Origin: Glaciecola sp. HTCC2999
Lineage (GTDB): Bacteria; Pseudomonadota; Gammaproteobacteria; Enterobacterales; Alteromonadaceae
Assembly: GCA_949498985.1 (NCBI GenBank)
Contig: CATECQ010000042.1
Span: 1-64,000, forward strand
Length of the DNA stretch: 64,000 nucleotides
Reading direction: 5' to 3'
The position numbers were made by a program, and so were the translations under genes. A model generated the notes under the pieces. That model made no database searches. It saw nothing but the letters and a program-made list of their open reading frames with translations, and was not told the origin of the DNA. Below, in pieces: positions 63,521 through 64,000 of the stretch (positions are counted from its first letter, which is position 1; each line of letters starts with the position of its first letter).

Positions 63521-64000
63521 ATGAAAATGTCAAAAATAGACAACTTATTTTCAACTCAATTAAATAAGATTGCTGACTTTTCCTTTGATGAAAACGTAGC
63601 ATCGGTATTTCCAGATATGATATCTCGCTCGATACCGGGTTATCCGCTAATGATTGAAAATATAGGTCGGATTTCACAACGATATGCCCTGCCCAATTCG
63701 GTTATCTATGATTTAGGCTGTGCCACAGGTACTGGTACTTTAAGTATGGCCAAGCACGTCGACCAATCGGGATGTCATATTGTCGGTATCGATAACTCAT
63801 CAGCAATGGTGCAACAGTGCCAACAATTCCTGACTCAATATCATCATCAATGCCCAGTGACGATTGAGTGTGATGATATTATGCAATACGCATATCAATC
63901 AAATACTAGCGTGATCTTAATGAATTTTACATTGCAGTTTATTGCACCTGAACATCGTCAAGCGATGTTACAGTCGCTTTATAATGCATTGCTTCCTGGT
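63521..64000 (+). CDS. cmoA: Carboxy-S-adenosyl-L-methionine synthase CmoA (5' part)
   Basis: The first 160 codons are in the window. CmoA makes carboxy-SAM from SAM and prephenate, used by CmoB to modify wobble uridine of tRNAs. The visible part includes FSFDENVASVFPDMISRSIPGY, the N-terminal CmoA hallmark, VIYDLGCATGTGTLSM as SAM motif, and VILMNFTLQFIAPEHR. Start is ATG at 63521; a second in-frame ATG lies two codons on. The ribosome-binding site is weak (AGAA). cmoB probably follows beyond the edge. Confidence 0.95.
   Translation, partial: MKMSKIDNLFSTQLNKIADFSFDENVASVFPDMISRSIPGYPLMIENIGRISQRYALPNSVIYDLGCATGTGTLSMAKHVDQSGCHIVGIDNSSAMVQQCQQFLTQYHHQCPVTIECDDIMQYAYQSNTSVILMNFTLQFIAPEHRQAMLQSLYNALLPG

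Noticed and set aside
1-64000. CRISPR arrays, prophage, insertion sequences, tRNA or rRNA genes
   Set aside because: I saw no regularly spaced repeats, transposase or integrase reading frames, tRNA-like cloverleaf with CCA end, or rRNA sequence anywhere in the window.

Overview
The window is an AT-rich, densely packed chromosomal segment of a marine gammaproteobacterium. Gene content and order (fabA/rmf, uup-rlmKL-pyrD, a 1615-residue NAD-glutamate dehydrogenase, proQ-prc, dapA-bamC-purC, gcvR-bcp, perM-bepA-yfgD, hda, purMN, fadE, cmoA) point to the Alteromonadales, most likely near Colwelliaceae/Thalassotalea; the genus is my inference. I found no rRNA, tRNA, CRISPR array, transposase or prophage. 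The accessory-looking content is the photolyase island at the left end and a few lineage-specific genes.

Layout. (1) 1-6.6 kb: a light/DNA-repair island with four photolyase/cryptochrome-family genes in two divergent operons (phr, FeS-type photolyase, DUF2256 leftward; Cry-DASH and an unusual cryptochrome-like gene rightward), an SRPBCC gene running off the left edge and a small ribbon-helix-helix-like gene. (2) 6.6-15 kb: fabA with adjacent FadR-like and FabR-like operators, rmf, a DUF3466 surface protein, then uup / glutaredoxin-like / rlmKL / pyrD. (3) 15-27 kb: NAD-GDH and a four-gene leftward envelope operon (DUF1302, DUF1329, YCF48-like, RND/MMPL) with a FadR-like 17-mer upstream. (4) 27-39 kb: pepN, NhaC and NSS sodium-coupled transporters, prc-proQ, msrC, a TrmH-type methyltransferase, a SpmAB-like membrane protein and a class V aminotransferase. 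(5) 39-45 kb: a candidate small RNA, gamma-carbonic anhydrase-like protein, tesB, rlmJ, a MATE pump, an rluF-type gene with an apparently non-AUG start, and an ICMT-like methyltransferase. (6) 45-60 kb: a block matching one E. coli neighbourhood (purC-bamC-dapA / gcvR-bcp / perM / bepA / yfgD / hda / purMN), but with a TlpA-like protein, WrbA, DUF2069, a lipoprotein zinc metallopeptidase and DUF2066 inserted and with no uraA-upp before purM. (7) 60-64 kb: fadE with a textbook FadR operator, a NarL-type response regulator and the start of cmoA.

The most interesting threads are: the four-paralogue photolyase cluster, including a member whose FAD-pocket signature is rewritten; FadR-like sites at three loci (fabA, fadE and the DUF1302/DUF1329/RND operon), which would tie an uncharacterised envelope system to fatty-acid metabolism; an intergenic small-RNA candidate with promoter, hairpins and terminator but no ORF; an M60-like lipoprotein metallopeptidase; and an rluF gene whose S4 domain is only complete if translation starts at an ATC codon. 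None of these was checked against databases; they rest on reading the sequence and remembered family features.
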